From Blastococcus sp. MG754426 (GTDB lineage Bacteria; Actinomycetota; Actinomycetes; Mycobacteriales; Geodermatophilaceae), in the NCBI RefSeq assembly GCF_021699055.1, contig NZ_SSXC01000003.1, forward strand, positions 62,001-126,000: a stretch of DNA of 64,000 nt, written 5' to 3'. A program made the translations under genes and the position numbers. Below, piece by piece: positions 42,154 to 51,785 of the stretch. Position 1 is the first letter of the stretch; the number at the start of each line of letters is the position of its first letter. Under the pieces are notes generated by a model. The model was not told the DNA's origin. It did not search any database and saw only the letters and a program-made list of their open reading frames with translations.

Positions 42154-43355
42154 TTGGCGAAGCCCTCCCAGTTCGGGTTCTCCCAGATGACGGTGGCGCC
42201 CATGCCGAGGCCGACGCACATGGCGGTCAGGCCGTAGCGGACGTCGGGGCGCTCGGCGAACTGGCGGGACAGCTGGGTCATCAGGCGCACGCCGGAGGAG
42301 GCCAGCGGGTGGCCGACGGCGATGGCGCCGCCCCACGGGTTGACCCGCTCGTCGTCGTCTGCGATGCCGAAGTGGTCGAGGAAGGCCAGCACCTGGACGG
42401 CGAAGGCCTCGTTCAGCTCGAAGAGGCCGATGTCCTCGATCGTCAGGCCGGTGCGGGCCAGCGCCCGCTCGGTGGAGGGCACCGGACCCACGCCCATGAC
42501 CTCGGGCTCCACGCCGACGAAGCCGTAGCCCACCAGGCGCATGCCGACGTCCAGCCCGAGCTCGAGGGCGACGTCCTCGGCGGCCAGCAGGCAGCCGGTG
42601 GCGCCGTCGTTGAGCCCCGCGGCGTTGCCGGCGGTCACGTGCCCGTGCGGGCGGAACGGCGTCTTGAGGGTCGACAGGCCCTCCAGGGTGGTCTGCGGCC
42701 GCGGCGGCTCGTCGACCGTGGCCACGCCCCAGCCCTGCTCGGCCGAGCGGGTGGCGACGGGGACGAGCTCCGGCCCGAGCTTGCCGTTGGCCAGCGCCTT
42801 CGCGAACTTCTGCTGGCTGGCCAGCGCGAAGGCGTCGGCGCGCTCCTTGGTCAGGTGGGGGAACCGGTCGTGCAGGTTCTCCGCGGTCGAGCCCATGACC
42901 AGCGCCGAGGGGTCGACCAGCTTCTCGCTGACGATGCGCGGGTTGGGGTCCACGCCCTCGCCCATCGGGTGGCGGCCCATGTGCTCGACGCCACCGGCGA
43001 TGGCGACGTCGTAGGCGCCGAAGGCGATGCCGCTGGCGGTGGTGGTCACCGCGGTCATGGCGCCGGCGCACATCCGGTCGATCGAGTAGCCCGGCACCGA
43101 CTTCGGCAGGCCGGCCAGCAGGGCGGCCGTCCGGCCGAGGGTGAGGCCCTGGTCGCCGATCTGGGTGGTGGCGGCGATGGCCACCTCGTCGACGCGGTCG
43201 GCCGGCAGCGCCGGGTTGCGGCGCAGCAGCTCGCGGATCACGCGGACGACGAGGTCGTCGGCGCGCGTCTCGGCGTAGATGCCCTTTGGGCCGGCCTTGC
43301 CGAAGGGTGTGCGCACGCCGTCGACGAAGACGACCTCACGCAGCGAGCGGGACAT
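42150..43355 (-). CDS. fadA: Acetyl-CoA C-acyltransferase (thiolase)
   Basis: A 401-residue thiolase. YSIDRMCAGAMTAVTTTASG holds the acyl-accepting Cys (residues R-M-C-A-G), ELNEAFAVQVLAF the N-E-A-F loop, AIAVGHPLASSGVR the catalytic His, and MCVGLGMGATVIWE the second Cys. It cleaves 3-ketoacyl-CoA with CoA. GGAGGTCCC is a strong ribosome binding site for ATG 43355. It is first in the operon, downstream of a 16-base palindrome likely bound by a TetR-type regulator. Confidence 0.96.
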   Translation of the reverse strand: MSRSLREVVFVDGVRTPFGKAGPKGIYAETRADDLVVRVIRELLRRNPALPADRVDEVAIAATTQIGDQGLTLGRTAALLAGLPKSVPGYSIDRMCAGAMTAVTTTASGIAFGAYDVAIAGGVEHMGRHPMGEGVDPNPRIVSEKLVDPSALVMGSTAENLHDRFPHLTKERADAFALASQQKFAKALANGKLGPELVPVATRSAEQGWGVATVDEPPRPQTTLEGLSTLKTPFRPHGHVTAGNAAGLNDGATGCLLAAEDVALELGLDVGMRLVGYGFVGVEPEVMGVGPVPSTERALARTGLTIEDIGLFELNEAFAVQVLAFLDHFGIADDDERVNPWGGAIAVGHPLASSGVRLMTQLSRQFAERPDVRYGLTAMCVGLGMGATVIWENPNWEGFAK

Positions 43356-43406
43356 GGGACCTCCGCAGTATTCGTAACCGGCCCGGGAGGGCGCGGCGGG
43401 CTACAA

Positions 43407-43422
43407 GTTACCCGCCGGTAAC
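43407..43422 (-). promoter_or_regulatory. Candidate operator of fadA-fadB
   Basis: GTTACCCGCCGGTAAC is a perfect 6-bp inverted repeat with a 4-base spacer, about 52 bases upstream of the fadA start. A half-site gtaacc lies nearer the start at 43374-43379. Such sites are typical of TetR-family acyl-CoA-responsive repressors. The regulator is not in the window. Confidence 0.55.
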
Positions 43423-43527
43423 CGGGCGGGCCAAGCGCGGCCCCGACCCCCTTCGAGGGGGGTCCCGGGTCACGGTCCGGCAACGGCGGGGGACCGTGCT
43501 TGCGGTCACAAGGAGGTGGCGCGCAAG

Positions 43528-43566
43528 ATGACCCGCCGGAATTTCTCTGTAACCCCAACGAAATAG
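43528..43566 (+). CDS. Possible 12-residue leader peptide upstream of the ABC operon
   Basis: ATG 43528 opens MTRRNFSVTPTK and ends at TAG 43564-43566, 11 bases before the binding-protein start. AGGAGG at 43511-43516 lies 11 bases upstream, longer than usual but strong. Base composition is more AT-rich here than around it. It could be a translated leader, or a chance ORF in the untranslated leader. Confidence 0.3.
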   Translation: MTRRNFSVTPTK

Positions 43567-43577
43567 AGGTCCCTCTC

Positions 43578-44672
43578 ATGGCGCGACGGCGCACGGTGAC
43601 GACGGCGATCGCTGCGGCTCTGGTCTTCGGCCTGGCCGCGTGTGGTGGCGACGACAGCGACGGTGGCAACGGCGGCGGCGGTGGCGGCGGCGAGGCCGCC
43701 GCCGGCAAGGTCGGCGTCATCCTCCCCGACACCGCCTCATCGGCCCGCTGGGAGTCCGCCGACCGCCCGCTGCTCGAGGCCGCCTTCGAGGAGGCCGGTG
43801 TCGAGTACGACATCCAGAACGCGCAGGGCGACGCCCAGCGGATGAGCACCATCGCCGAGCAGATGATCACCGAGGGCGTCACGGTCCTGGCGATCACCAA
43901 CCTCGACTCGGCCTCGGGCGCGGCGATCCAGCGGCAGGCCGAGCAGCAGGGCGTGCAGACGATCGACTACGACCGGCTCACCCTGGGCGGCGAGAGTGAC
44001 TACTACGTCTCGTTCGACAACGTCGAGGTCGGCCGGCTGCAGGGTGAGGGCCTGGCGCAGTGCCTCGGCGACGAGCCGGCGAACATCGCCTTCCTCAACG
44101 GCTCGCCCGACGACAACAACGCCACGCTGTTCTCGCAGGGCGCGCACGAGGTCCTCGACGAGATGGACCAGTACACGCAGGTCGCCGAGCAGGCCGTGCC
44201 GGAGTGGGACAACCAGCAGGCCGCCACGATCTTCGAGCAGATGTACACCCAGGCCGGCGGTGACATCCAGGGCGTGCTCGCCGCGAACGACGGTCTGGCC
44301 AACGCCGTCGTCTCGATCCTGGCCCGCAACAACGTCGCCGGCCAGGTGCCCGTGACCGGTCAGGACGCCACGGTCGAGGGGCTGCAGAACATCCTCGCGG
44401 GCGAGCAGTGCATGACCGTCTACAAGCCGATCGCCGACGAGGCGCAGGCCCTGGCCGACCTGGCCGTGGCCCTGGTCAACGGCGAGGAGCCGGAGGTCGA
44501 CGGCTCGGTCGAGGACCCGGAGGGCGGCCGCGAGGTCCCCTCGGTGCTGCTCGAGCCGGTCTCGATCTTCCGGGACAACGTCAAGCAGGTCATCGACGAC
44601 GGCTACCAGAGCGCCGCCGACGTCTGCACCGGTGAGTACGCCGCCGCCTGCACCGAGCTCGGCATCTCCTGA
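43578..44672 (+). CDS. Sugar ABC transporter substrate-binding lipoprotein
   Basis: A 364-residue periplasmic-binding-fold protein. The signal sequence ends in the lipobox L-A-A-C with Cys 22, followed by a Gly-rich linker. KVGVILPDTASSARWESADR, EQMITEGVTVLAITNLDSAS, FLNGSPDDNNATLFSQGAHE and GVLAANDGLANAVVSILARN mark the Peripla_BP_4 family near XylF. It binds a monosaccharide outside the membrane; D-xylose is likely but not proven. AGAGG at 43565-43569 is the ribosome binding site. It is first in the three-gene ABC operon. Confidence 0.92.
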   Translation: MARRRTVTTAIAAALVFGLAACGGDDSDGGNGGGGGGGEAAAGKVGVILPDTASSARWESADRPLLEAAFEEAGVEYDIQNAQGDAQRMSTIAEQMITEGVTVLAITNLDSASGAAIQRQAEQQGVQTIDYDRLTLGGESDYYVSFDNVEVGRLQGEGLAQCLGDEPANIAFLNGSPDDNNATLFSQGAHEVLDEMDQYTQVAEQAVPEWDNQQAATIFEQMYTQAGGDIQGVLAANDGLANAVVSILARNNVAGQVPVTGQDATVEGLQNILAGEQCMTVYKPIADEAQALADLAVALVNGEEPEVDGSVEDPEGGREVPSVLLEPVSIFRDNVKQVIDDGYQSAADVCTGEYAAACTELGIS

Positions 44673-44679
44673 GCCGACC

Positions 44680-44712
44680 GGCCGGGGCACCCCTCCCGTG
44701 GGTGCCCCGGCC
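44680..44712 (+). terminator. Attenuating hairpin between binding-protein and ATPase genes
   Basis: A perfect 13-bp stem (44680-44692 with 44700-44712) with a 7-base loop lies 7 bases past the stop. Such hairpins let the binding protein be made in excess over the ATPase and permease. Confidence 0.75.
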
Positions 44713-44813
44713 GTGTGCTTCCGCCCTGCCGGCCCCGGCTCGCCCGGGGCCGGCAGGGCGACCTATCGTCCCGCCACGGTCGACCGACCGTTCCCTGCTG
44801 GAAGGACGCAGCG

Positions 44814-45623
44814 GTGTCCGCACTCGAACAGACCCCTCCCACCTCCTCGACCCTCGAGCGGCCCACGCTGAGCCTGCGGGGGGTCAACAAGAGCTTCGGG
44901 GCCGTCCAGGTCCTGCACGACGTCCACCTCGACGTCTACCCCGGCAAGGTCACCGCGCTGGTCGGCGACAACGGCGCCGGCAAGAGCACGCTGATCAAGT
45001 CGATCGCCGGCATCCACCCCATCGACTCGGGCACCGTCGAGTTCGAGGGCAAGCCCGTGCAGCTCAACGGCCCGCGCGACGCCGCCCGCCTGGGCATCGA
45101 GGTCGTCTACCAGGACCTCGCGCTGGCCGACAACCTCGACGTCGTCCAGAACATGTTCCTGGGCCGCGAGCGCAAGCGCGGGGTGGTGCTCGACGAGGCC
45201 TCGATGGAGGAGGCGGCGCGCGACACCCTCACGAAGCTCTCGGTGCGCACCCTGAAGTCGGTGCGCCAGCTGGTGTCCAGCCTCTCCGGTGGGCAGCGGC
45301 AGACCGTGGCGATCGCCAAGGCCGTGCTCTGGGAGTCCAAGCTGGTCATCCTCGACGAGCCGACCGCCGCGCTCGGCGTCGCCCAGACCCGGCAGGTGCT
45401 CGACCTGGTCCGCCGGCTGGCCGACACCGGCCACGCCGTCGTCTTCATCACCCACAACATGGTCGACGTCTTCGAGGTCGCCGACCGCGTCGCCGCCCTG
45501 TACCTGGGCCGCGTCGCCGCCGACGTCCCGATCTCCGAGGTCGACCGCACCCAGGTCATCGAGCTGATCACCTCCGGCCGCTCCGGCGAGCTGGGGCTCG
45601 CGTCCGACGCGCTCGAGGACTGA
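44814..45623 (+). CDS. Sugar ABC transporter ATPase, single domain
   Basis: A 269-residue ATPase. ALVGDNGAGKSTLIKSIAGI is Walker A, LSGGQRQTVAIAKA the ABC signature, and LVILDEPTAALGVAQTRQVL Walker B with the Glu. ITHNMVDVFEVADR carries the switch His. Xylose and ribose ATPases usually have two such domains in about 500 residues, whereas this has one, as in the FrcA class. It powers the adjacent permease. GTG 44814 has GGAAGGA upstream. Confidence 0.93.
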   Translation: MSALEQTPPTSSTLERPTLSLRGVNKSFGAVQVLHDVHLDVYPGKVTALVGDNGAGKSTLIKSIAGIHPIDSGTVEFEGKPVQLNGPRDAARLGIEVVYQDLALADNLDVVQNMFLGRERKRGVVLDEASMEEAARDTLTKLSVRTLKSVRQLVSSLSGGQRQTVAIAKAVLWESKLVILDEPTAALGVAQTRQVLDLVRRLADTGHAVVFITHNMVDVFEVADRVAALYLGRVAADVPISEVDRTQVIELITSGRSGELGLASDALED

Positions 45624-45633
45624 GAGGACCCCC

Positions 45634-46920
45634 ATGTCGAGCAACACCCTGACCGCCGCCGAGGCGAGCGGGCCGCACAAGCCGGCCGCCGGCTTCGAGG
45701 GCGACCGGCACGACAACACCGTCGGCGGCGCAGTCCGCGGGTACCTGAACAAGCTGCGGGCCGGTGACCTCGGTGCGCTGCCCGCCGTCCTGGGCATCGT
45801 CGTCCTGGGCATCCTGTTCACCGCGCTGCGGCCGGACACCTTCCTCACCCCGCTGAACCTGGCCAACCTGCTGGTCCAGTCGACGCCGATCATCGTGCTG
45901 GCGATGGGCCTGGTCTTCGTCCTCCTCCTGGGCGAGATCGACCTCTCCGCCGGTGTGGTCAGCGGCGTCTGCTCGGCGGTGCTCGCCCAGCTGCTGGTGC
46001 AGGCGGGGGTGGCCTGGCCGATCGCCGTCCTGGGCGCGATCGCCACCGGCGCCGTGATCGGCGTCTTCACCGGCAGCCTGGTGGGCATCGTCGGCATCCC
46101 GTCCTTCGTGGTGACGCTGGCGCTGTTCCTCGGCTTCCAGGGCGTGACCCTGCGGCTGATCGGCCAGGGCGGCACCGTGCCGGTGCGCGAGCCGGTCATC
46201 CGGGCGCTGGCCAACGAGAACCTGCCGGTCACCCTCGGCTGGATCCTGGCCGCGCTGGTCGTCGTGGCCTACGCGGGCTTCGAGCTGTGGCGCTGGCGGT
46301 CGCAGCGCAGCCGCGGCCTCGCGCACCAGCCGCTGCTCCTCGTCGTGCTGCGGATCGCGGTGATCGCCGCCGTCGTCGTCGGCGTGACCGCCATCCTCAG
46401 CGTCGACCGGGCGCTGGCCGCCGCCATCGACCTCGCCGGCATCCCGTACGCGGTGCCGCTGGTGGTCCTGCTGCTGCTGGTCCTCACGTTCGTGCTCTCG
46501 CGGACCAGCTTCGGCCGCCACGTCTACGCCGTCGGCGGCAACGCGGAGGCCGCCCGCCGGGCCGGCATCAACGTGACCCGCATCCGGGTGCTGGCGTTCG
46601 TGATCTCCTCGAGCCTCGCGGCGATCAGCGGCATCCTGGCCACCTCGCGGCTCAGCTCGGTGACGCCGGACGCCGGCGCGGGCAACACGCTGCTCTACGC
46701 GGTGGGCGCGGCCGTCATCGGTGGCACCAGCCTCTTCGGTGGCCGCGGCCGGGCCCGGGACGCCGTCCTCGGTGGTCTGGTCATCGCGATCATCGCCAAC
46801 GGGCTGGGGCTGCTCGGGGTCGCGGCGTACCTGAACTTCATCATCACCGGCGGGGTGCTGCTGCTCGCCGCGAGCGTCGACGCGCTCGCCCGCCGGCGGG
46901 CCGCCACCGCCCGACGATGA
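45634..46920 (+). CDS. Sugar ABC transporter permease
   Basis: A 428-residue BPD_transp_2 permease with about ten transmembrane helices. PIIVLAMGLVFVLLLGEIDL followed by SAGVVSG is the family signature. FGRHVYAVGGNAEAARRAGI followed by NVTRIRVLAF is the ATPase-coupling loop, and AVIGGTSLFGGRGRARDAVL is a conserved C-terminal block. It resembles XylH. AGAGGACCCCC precedes ATG. It ends the operon, with a hairpin directly after. Confidence 0.93.
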   Translation: MSSNTLTAAEASGPHKPAAGFEGDRHDNTVGGAVRGYLNKLRAGDLGALPAVLGIVVLGILFTALRPDTFLTPLNLANLLVQSTPIIVLAMGLVFVLLLGEIDLSAGVVSGVCSAVLAQLLVQAGVAWPIAVLGAIATGAVIGVFTGSLVGIVGIPSFVVTLALFLGFQGVTLRLIGQGGTVPVREPVIRALANENLPVTLGWILAALVVVAYAGFELWRWRSQRSRGLAHQPLLLVVLRIAVIAAVVVGVTAILSVDRALAAAIDLAGIPYAVPLVVLLLLVLTFVLSRTSFGRHVYAVGGNAEAARRAGINVTRIRVLAFVISSSLAAISGILATSRLSSVTPDAGAGNTLLYAVGAAVIGGTSLFGGRGRARDAVLGGLVIAIIANGLGLLGVAAYLNFIITGGVLLLAASVDALARRRAATARR

Positions 46921-46923
46921 CCC

Positions 46924-46959
46924 CTGCCGCCCGTCGTGCTCAGCGCCGGCGGGCGGCAG
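46924..46959 (+). terminator. Terminator of the sugar ABC operon
   Basis: A perfect 10-bp stem (46924-46933 with 46950-46959) with a 16-base loop lies 3 bases past the permease stop. Confidence 0.65.
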
Positions 46960-47247
46960 GTGCCCACGCCGACGCCGGCGTCGCCCGCACCCGCGGGTGG
47001 CGCCGGCGTCGTCGTCGACCATCCCGTGATCCCCGCCCGGGCCCAGGCGCCGGGGTCCCGCCTCGAGCGCGGGTGAGCTCGGGGCGCAGGAGAGCCATGT
47101 CGAGAGGCGCCACCGACCGGCAGGCCGCAGCGGGGCGCGGCTCGACGGTCGGTGGCGCGGCTCCACCCGCGTGGCAGCAGGTGCCGCCGACCCCTGGCGC
47201 GACCGTCGAGGTGACCGTCCCCCCGGGCAGTCACCTCGCTGCCGGAC
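46960..47247. other. Stretch between ABC operon and rnd without a confident gene
   Basis: A 54-residue + strand ORF from ATG 47098 (MSRGATDRQAAAGRGS, with GGAGAG upstream) runs into the rnd 3' end. It has no recognisable motif and is low-complexity. I do not call it a gene. No promoter or repeat stood out. Confidence 0.4.
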
Positions 47248-48594
47248 CTAGGCGCGGGTGACGGCGTCGGCCAGCAGGTCGCCGGCCAGCTCGACCTGCC
47301 ACTCGCGGGCGCCGCCGGCCCGCAGCGCCTCGGCCACCGCGGCGGGCTCCCGCGGCTCCGGCGGGCTCCACATGATCCGGCGCACCAGGTCGGGGGAGAG
47401 GATGTTCTCCACCGGCACGGAGTGCTTCTCCGACAGCTCGGCGAGCCCGGCCCGCGCGACCTGCAGCCGGGTCGCGGCGGCGGGATCGCGGTCGGCCCAC
47501 CGGTTGACCGGCGGCGGCCCGTCGCCGGGCTTGCTGTGCAGCGGCAGCTCGTCCTCGGGGAGGGCCTTGCCGCGGGCGAGCGCGTCGAACCAGTGCCGCA
47601 CCAGCCGGCGGTTGGCCCGGCCGCGGAACACCGGGAGCTCCAGCAGGGCGCCCTCGTTCCTGGGGTCGGCCTGGACGGCGGCGACCATCGCGGAGTCGGG
47701 CAGCACCCGGCCGGGGGCGACGTCCCGCTTGCGGGCCAGCTCGTCGCGCGCCTCCCAGATGGCCCGGAGCATGCCGAGCTGGCGGCGGCTGCGCAGGCCG
47801 TGCACGCCGGAGGTGCGCCGCCACGGGTCCTGCCGCGGGGCGGGCGGGCCGGCGGCGAGGATCGCCTCGAACTCCTGCCGGGCCCACTCGGCCTTGCCCT
47901 GCTCCTCGAGGATCGCGGCCAGCGCGTCGCGCAGGTCGACCAGCACCTCGACGTCCAGGGCGGCGTAGACCAGCCACTCCTCCGGCAGCGGGCGGGTGCT
48001 CCAGTCGGCGGCGGAGTGCCCCTTCTGCAGCGAGTAGCCCAGCAGCGACTCGACGACGGCGCCCAGCCCCACCCGCGGCAGGCCGGCGAGGCGGGCCGCC
48101 AGCTCGGTGTCGAAGACGCGTGCCGGGACCAGCCCGATCTCGGCCAGGCAGGGCAGGTCCTGGTTGGCCGCGTGCAGCACCCACTCGACGTCGGCGATCG
48201 CGGCCTGCAGGACCGAGAGGTCCGGCAGCGGGATGGGGTCGAGCAGGCCGGTGCCGGACCCGGCGCGGCGCAGCTGCACCAGGTACGCGCGCTGGCCGTA
48301 CCGGTAGCCCGAGGCGCGCTCGGCGTCGACGGCGACCGGGCCGGTGCCGCCGCGCAGCGCCTCGGCGTACTCGACCAGCTGCGTGGAGGTCTCGATGACC
48401 GGCGGCAGGCCGTCGCGGGGGGCCAGCAGCGGTATCGCTTCGGGGGTCTCCGCGGCCGCCGGGTCCTGCGGTGGCCGGGGAGTGGGGTCGGTGCTCAGTT
48501 GCCGTCCACCTTCTTGCCGGTCCTCGTCGTTCGGTCCACCGGCGCCCCGGGCCGGGGTGCGCCGCGACGAGCGCGCCGATCCGAGGAGGGGCAC
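47248..48594 (-). CDS. rnd: Ribonuclease D
   Basis: Up to 448 residues. The DEDDy exonuclease domain has [20 protein letters not shown] (D-x-E), [16 protein letters not shown] (the second D), and [20 protein letters not shown] with the Tyr and Asp of motif III. An HRDC domain follows ([20 protein letters not shown]-like). It trims tRNA and other RNA 3' ends. GTG 48594 is the only ordinary start before the domain, but the first 32 residues look non-coding. A CTG at about 48498 after GAAGGTGGACGG is an alternative. TAACAT (48631-48636) is a likely -10. Confidence 0.9.
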   Translation of the reverse strand: MPLLGSARSSRRTPARGAGGPNDEDRQEGGRQLSTDPTPRPPQDPAAAETPEAIPLLAPRDGLPPVIETSTQLVEYAEALRGGTGPVAVDAERASGYRYGQRAYLVQLRRAGSGTGLLDPIPLPDLSVLQAAIADVEWVLHAANQDLPCLAEIGLVPARVFDTELAARLAGLPRVGLGAVVESLLGYSLQKGHSAADWSTRPLPEEWLVYAALDVEVLVDLRDALAAILEEQGKAEWARQEFEAILAAGPPAPRQDPWRRTSGVHGLRSRRQLGMLRAIWEARDELARKRDVAPGRVLPDSAMVAAVQADPRNEGALLELPVFRGRANRRLVRHWFDALARGKALPEDELPLHSKPGDGPPPVNRWADRDPAAATRLQVARAGLAELSEKHSVPVENILSPDLVRRIMWSPPEPREPAAVAEALRAGGAREWQVELAGDLLADAVTRA

Positions 48595-48633
48595 CGGCTC
48601 AGGCGGGCTCGGTGCCGCTGTGCCGCACCGATG

Positions 48634-49263
48634 TTAGAGACTCTCGCTGCCGACCCGGTCGGAGGGACCCAGCAGGTGCACACCCGGCGGGGGGAGCCCG
48701 GCGGCGTTGCCGAGCACCTCGAGCCAGGCCGCGAGGTGCCGGTCCAGGTCGGTGTCGACGGCCGTCCAGGAGGCGCGGATCTCGACGTCGACCGAGTGCT
48801 CGGGGCCGGCGAGCTCCCCGAAGCGCGTCGACGCGGTACGGGTGACCGTGCCGCCGACCGTGTGGTGCGTGGCGCCGGAGTCGCCGAGGGCGTCGGTCAG
48901 CCAGCTCCACGCGACCTCGGAGAACATGGCGTCGTCGACCAGCTCCTCGTCGGTCGCGGCGGAGAGGTAGCCGACGCAGCGGGTGGTGCCGTGCCAGGCC
49001 TCGTGGCCCTCGGGGTCGAACAGCACGATGAACCGGGCGCTGGCGATCTCGGCGTCGTCCTCGTCGTCGGCGCCGGGGTCGGCCACGCGCGCGCCGAGGG
49101 CGACGGAGAAGGGCGCCAGGCGCTGGGGGGCGGGGATGCGGCCGAGCTCGATCTCCGGTCGGACCCGCACCGCGGCCAGCGACTCCAGGGCGGCGCGGAA
49201 GGCGGCCGGGACGGCGTCGTCCCGGTCCCGGTCCCCGGCATCGGCCAGGTTGCGCGGCTCCAC
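48634..49263 (-). CDS. DUF3000 protein
   Basis: A 209-residue protein. [59 protein letters not shown] and [20 protein letters not shown] are the conserved DUF3000 blocks. [20 protein letters not shown] ends the domain. No catalytic residue is known. Its neighbours rnd and hemE are constant in actinobacteria. GTG 49263 is 6 bases after TACCCT, so it is predicted leaderless, and its stop overlaps the rnd promoter. Confidence 0.93.
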   Translation of the reverse strand: MEPRNLADAGDRDRDDAVPAAFRAALESLAAVRVRPEIELGRIPAPQRLAPFSVALGARVADPGADDEDDAEIASARFIVLFDPEGHEAWHGTTRCVGYLSAATDEELVDDAMFSEVAWSWLTDALGDSGATHHTVGGTVTRTASTRFGELAGPEHSVDVEIRASWTAVDTDLDRHLAAWLEVLGNAAGLPPPGVHLLGPSDRVGSESL

Positions 49264-49269
49264 GTCCGC

Positions 49270-49275
49270 AGGGTA
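49270..49275 (-). promoter_or_regulatory. Leaderless -10 of the DUF3000 gene
   Basis: TACCCT on the - strand lies 6 bases before GTG 49263. Confidence 0.55.
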
Positions 49276-49356
49276 GGCCGGGAGACGGCGCGGTGGTGCC
49301 GACGCGCCGCACGTGGCGGCGCGGACCCTCCCGGCGGTCTGGGAGGATCGGCGGTC

Positions 49357-50418
49357 GTGAGTCCCGCTCCCGCCTCGGCGTCCCCGGCCGATTCCGACCT
49401 CGTCCGCGCCGCCCGTGGCCTCTTGGTGAGCCGCACCCCGGTCTGGTTCATGCGCCAGGCCGGCCGGTCGCTCCCCGAGTACCGGGCCCTGCGCGCCGGC
49501 ACGAAGATGCTCGACGCCTGCCAGGACCCCGACCTGATCACCGAGATCACCCTGCAGCCGGTCCGCCGGCACGGGGTGGACGCGGCGATCTTCTTCTCCG
49601 ACATCGTGCTGCCGCTGGTGGTGGCCGGTGTGGACATCGAGATCAAGCCGGGCGTCGGGCCGGTCGTCGCCGAGCCGGTGCGCAGCGTCGCGGACGTCGA
49701 CGCCCTGCCGGCGCTCGACCCCGACCGGCTCGGCTTCCTGGAGACGGCGGTGCGCGCGCTGGTCGCCGAGCTCGGGACCACCCCGCTCATCGGCTTCGCG
49801 GGGGCGCCGTTCACCCTCGCCACCTACCTCATCGAGGGCGGGCCCTCCAAGGAGCACGCCCGCACCAAGGCGTTCATGTACGCCGAGCCGGCGGCGTGGT
49901 CGCGGCTGATGCAGAAGCTCGCGGTGTCGTCGGCGACGTTCCTGCGCGCGCAGATCGACGCCGGGGCCTCGGCGGTCCAGCTGTTCGACTCGTGGGCCGG
50001 CGTGCTCTCGGCCGCCGACTACGCCGGGCGGGTGCTGCCCCACTCGCGGGCGGTCTTCGACGGGCTCGGCGAGCGGGACGTGCCCCGCATCCACTTCGGC
50101 GTGGGCACCGGCGAGCTGCTGCCCCTGATCGGGGACGCCGGCGCCGACGTCGTCGGCGTGGACTGGCGGGTGCCGCTCGACGAGGCCGCGCGGCGCGTGG
50201 GCCCCGGGCGGTCGCTGCAGGGCAACCTCGACCCGGCCGTCCTGCTGGCCGACCGGGCGACCGTCGACCGGGAGGTCCGCCGCGTCGTCGAGCAGGGGAG
50301 GGCCGCCCGCGGGCACGTCTTCAACCTCGGCCACGGCGTGCTGCCCGAGACCGACCCGGGCGTGCTCACCCACGTCGTCGAGCTGGTCCACGAGCTGACC
50401 GCGTCGCCCACCGCATGA
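49357..50418 (+). CDS. hemE: Uroporphyrinogen decarboxylase
   Basis: A 353-residue TIM-barrel enzyme. [20 protein letters not shown] is the family signature with the substrate-binding Arg. [20 protein letters not shown] and [17 protein letters not shown] are conserved, and [16 protein letters not shown] ends the active site. It converts uroporphyrinogen III to coproporphyrinogen III. GAGGAT lies 8 bases before GTG 49357. It overlaps hemY by ATGA. Confidence 0.97.
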   Translation: MSPAPASASPADSDLVRAARGLLVSRTPVWFMRQAGRSLPEYRALRAGTKMLDACQDPDLITEITLQPVRRHGVDAAIFFSDIVLPLVVAGVDIEIKPGVGPVVAEPVRSVADVDALPALDPDRLGFLETAVRALVAELGTTPLIGFAGAPFTLATYLIEGGPSKEHARTKAFMYAEPAAWSRLMQKLAVSSATFLRAQIDAGASAVQLFDSWAGVLSAADYAGRVLPHSRAVFDGLGERDVPRIHFGVGTGELLPLIGDAGADVVGVDWRVPLDEAARRVGPGRSLQGNLDPAVLLADRATVDREVRRVVEQGRAARGHVFNLGHGVLPETDPGVLTHVVELVHELTASPTA

Positions 50419-51785
50419 GCCCCCGCCGCCTGGTCGTCGTCGGCGCCGGCATCACCGGCCTGGCCGCCGCCTTCGAGTGGCGCCGCCGTCGTCCGGACGA
50501 CGAGATCGTCGTGCTCGAGGCCGGTGACCGCATCGGCGGGAAGCTGCACCGCATCGAGCTGGCCGGCCACTGGTACGACACCGGGCCCGAGGCGGTGCTG
50601 GCCAGGGTCCCGGAGGCGGTCGGGCTCGTCGAGGCCCTCGGCTGGGGCGACCGGCTCGTCGCGCCCGCGACCACCCAGGCCGCCGTCGTGCTGCCCGAGG
50701 GCCGGTTCCCGCTGCCGGCCGGCACCGTGCTCGGCGTCCCGGCGTCCGCGGACGGCCTCGAGGGGATCCTCTCGCCCGCAGGAGTGGCCCGGGTGCGGGC
50801 GGAGGCCGAGCTGCCGCCGCCGGCGGTGGACGGCGACGTCGCCGTCGGCGCGTTGCTCCGCGAGCGGCTCGGCGACGAGGTGGTCGACCGGCTGGTCGAG
50901 CCGCTGCTGGGTGGGGTCTACGCCGGCCGGGCGGACGAGCTCTCCCTGCAGGCCACGATGCCGGCCCTCTTCGCCCAGCTGCCCGGCTCCGCCTCCGTGC
51001 TCGCCGCCGCCTCGGCCGTCCGGGACGCCGGCACCCGCAGCCGCGGTGACGCCGACGGCCCGGTGTTCGCGACCGTCGACGAGGGCATCGGCGCGCTGCC
51101 GGCGGCGCTGGTCGCCGCGGCGCGGGCCGAGGTCCGGCTGCGCACCCCGGCCCACGGCATCCGGCGGACGGCGACGGGGCTGGAGGTCTCGGTGGGCCCG
51201 GTGGGCTCGCCGGAGGTGCTGCCCGCCGACGCCGTCCTGGTCACCGTCCCCGCCGGCAAGGCCGCCCGCCTGCTGGCCGGCGTCGCGCCCGGTGCCACGG
51301 CGCCGCTGCAGGGCATCCCGTACGCCTCGATGGCCGTCGTCGCCATGGCGTTCCCGGCCCAGCACGTCGACGCCGGCAGCGGGCTGCTCGTGCCCCCGGT
51401 GACCGGCCGGCTGGTCAAGGGGGTGACCGTCTCCTCCAGCAAGTGGGCGCACCTCGGCGGGGACGTCCTCCTGGTCCGCTCGTCGGTGGGCCGGTTCCGG
51501 GACGAGTCGGAGCTGCAGCGCACCGACGGGGACCTGGCCGCCGCGGTGGTCGCGGACGTCGCCGACCTGCTGCACCTGTCGCGCCCCGAGCCCCTGCAGA
51601 CCGCCGTCGTCCGCTGGGGCGGCGGCCTGCCGCAGTACCTCGTGGGGCACCAGGCGCGGGTGGACGCGGTGCGCGCCGCCGTCGCGGAGGTGCCGGGGCT
51701 GGGCATCGCTGGGGCGGCGTTCGGCGGGGTCGGTCTCCCGGCGTGCATCCGCGACGCGCACCGGGCGGTCGCCGCCCTCCTCTAG
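50415..51785 (+). CDS. hemY: HemY/CgoX-type coproporphyrinogen III oxidase
   Basis: A 456-residue FAD protein. [20 protein letters not shown] is the flavin motif, [20 protein letters not shown] the second GG doublet, and [15 protein letters not shown] a family block. [20 protein letters not shown] is the C-terminal FAD contact. In actinobacteria this enzyme oxidises coproporphyrinogen III to coproporphyrin III, using O2. The hemQ gene downstream supports that pathway. It starts inside the hemE stop (ATGA) and its stop TAG shares CTAG with the opposite gene. Confidence 0.93.
   Translation: MSPRRLVVVGAGITGLAAAFEWRRRRPDDEIVVLEAGDRIGGKLHRIELAGHWYDTGPEAVLARVPEAVGLVEALGWGDRLVAPATTQAAVVLPEGRFPLPAGTVLGVPASADGLEGILSPAGVARVRAEAELPPPAVDGDVAVGALLRERLGDEVVDRLVEPLLGGVYAGRADELSLQATMPALFAQLPGSASVLAAASAVRDAGTRSRGDADGPVFATVDEGIGALPAALVAAARAEVRLRTPAHGIRRTATGLEVSVGPVGSPEVLPADAVLVTVPAGKAARLLAGVAPGATAPLQGIPYASMAVVAMAFPAQHVDAGSGLLVPPVTGRLVKGVTVSSSKWAHLGGDVLLVRSSVGRFRDESELQRTDGDLAAAVVADVADLLHLSRPEPLQTAVVRWGGGLPQYLVGHQARVDAVRAAVAEVPGLGIAGAAFGGVGLPACIRDAHRAVAALL

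Noticed and set aside
47098-47261. 54-residue + strand ORF before rnd
   Set aside because: It overlaps the rnd 3' end, is low-complexity and shows no family motif despite a fair ribosome binding site.
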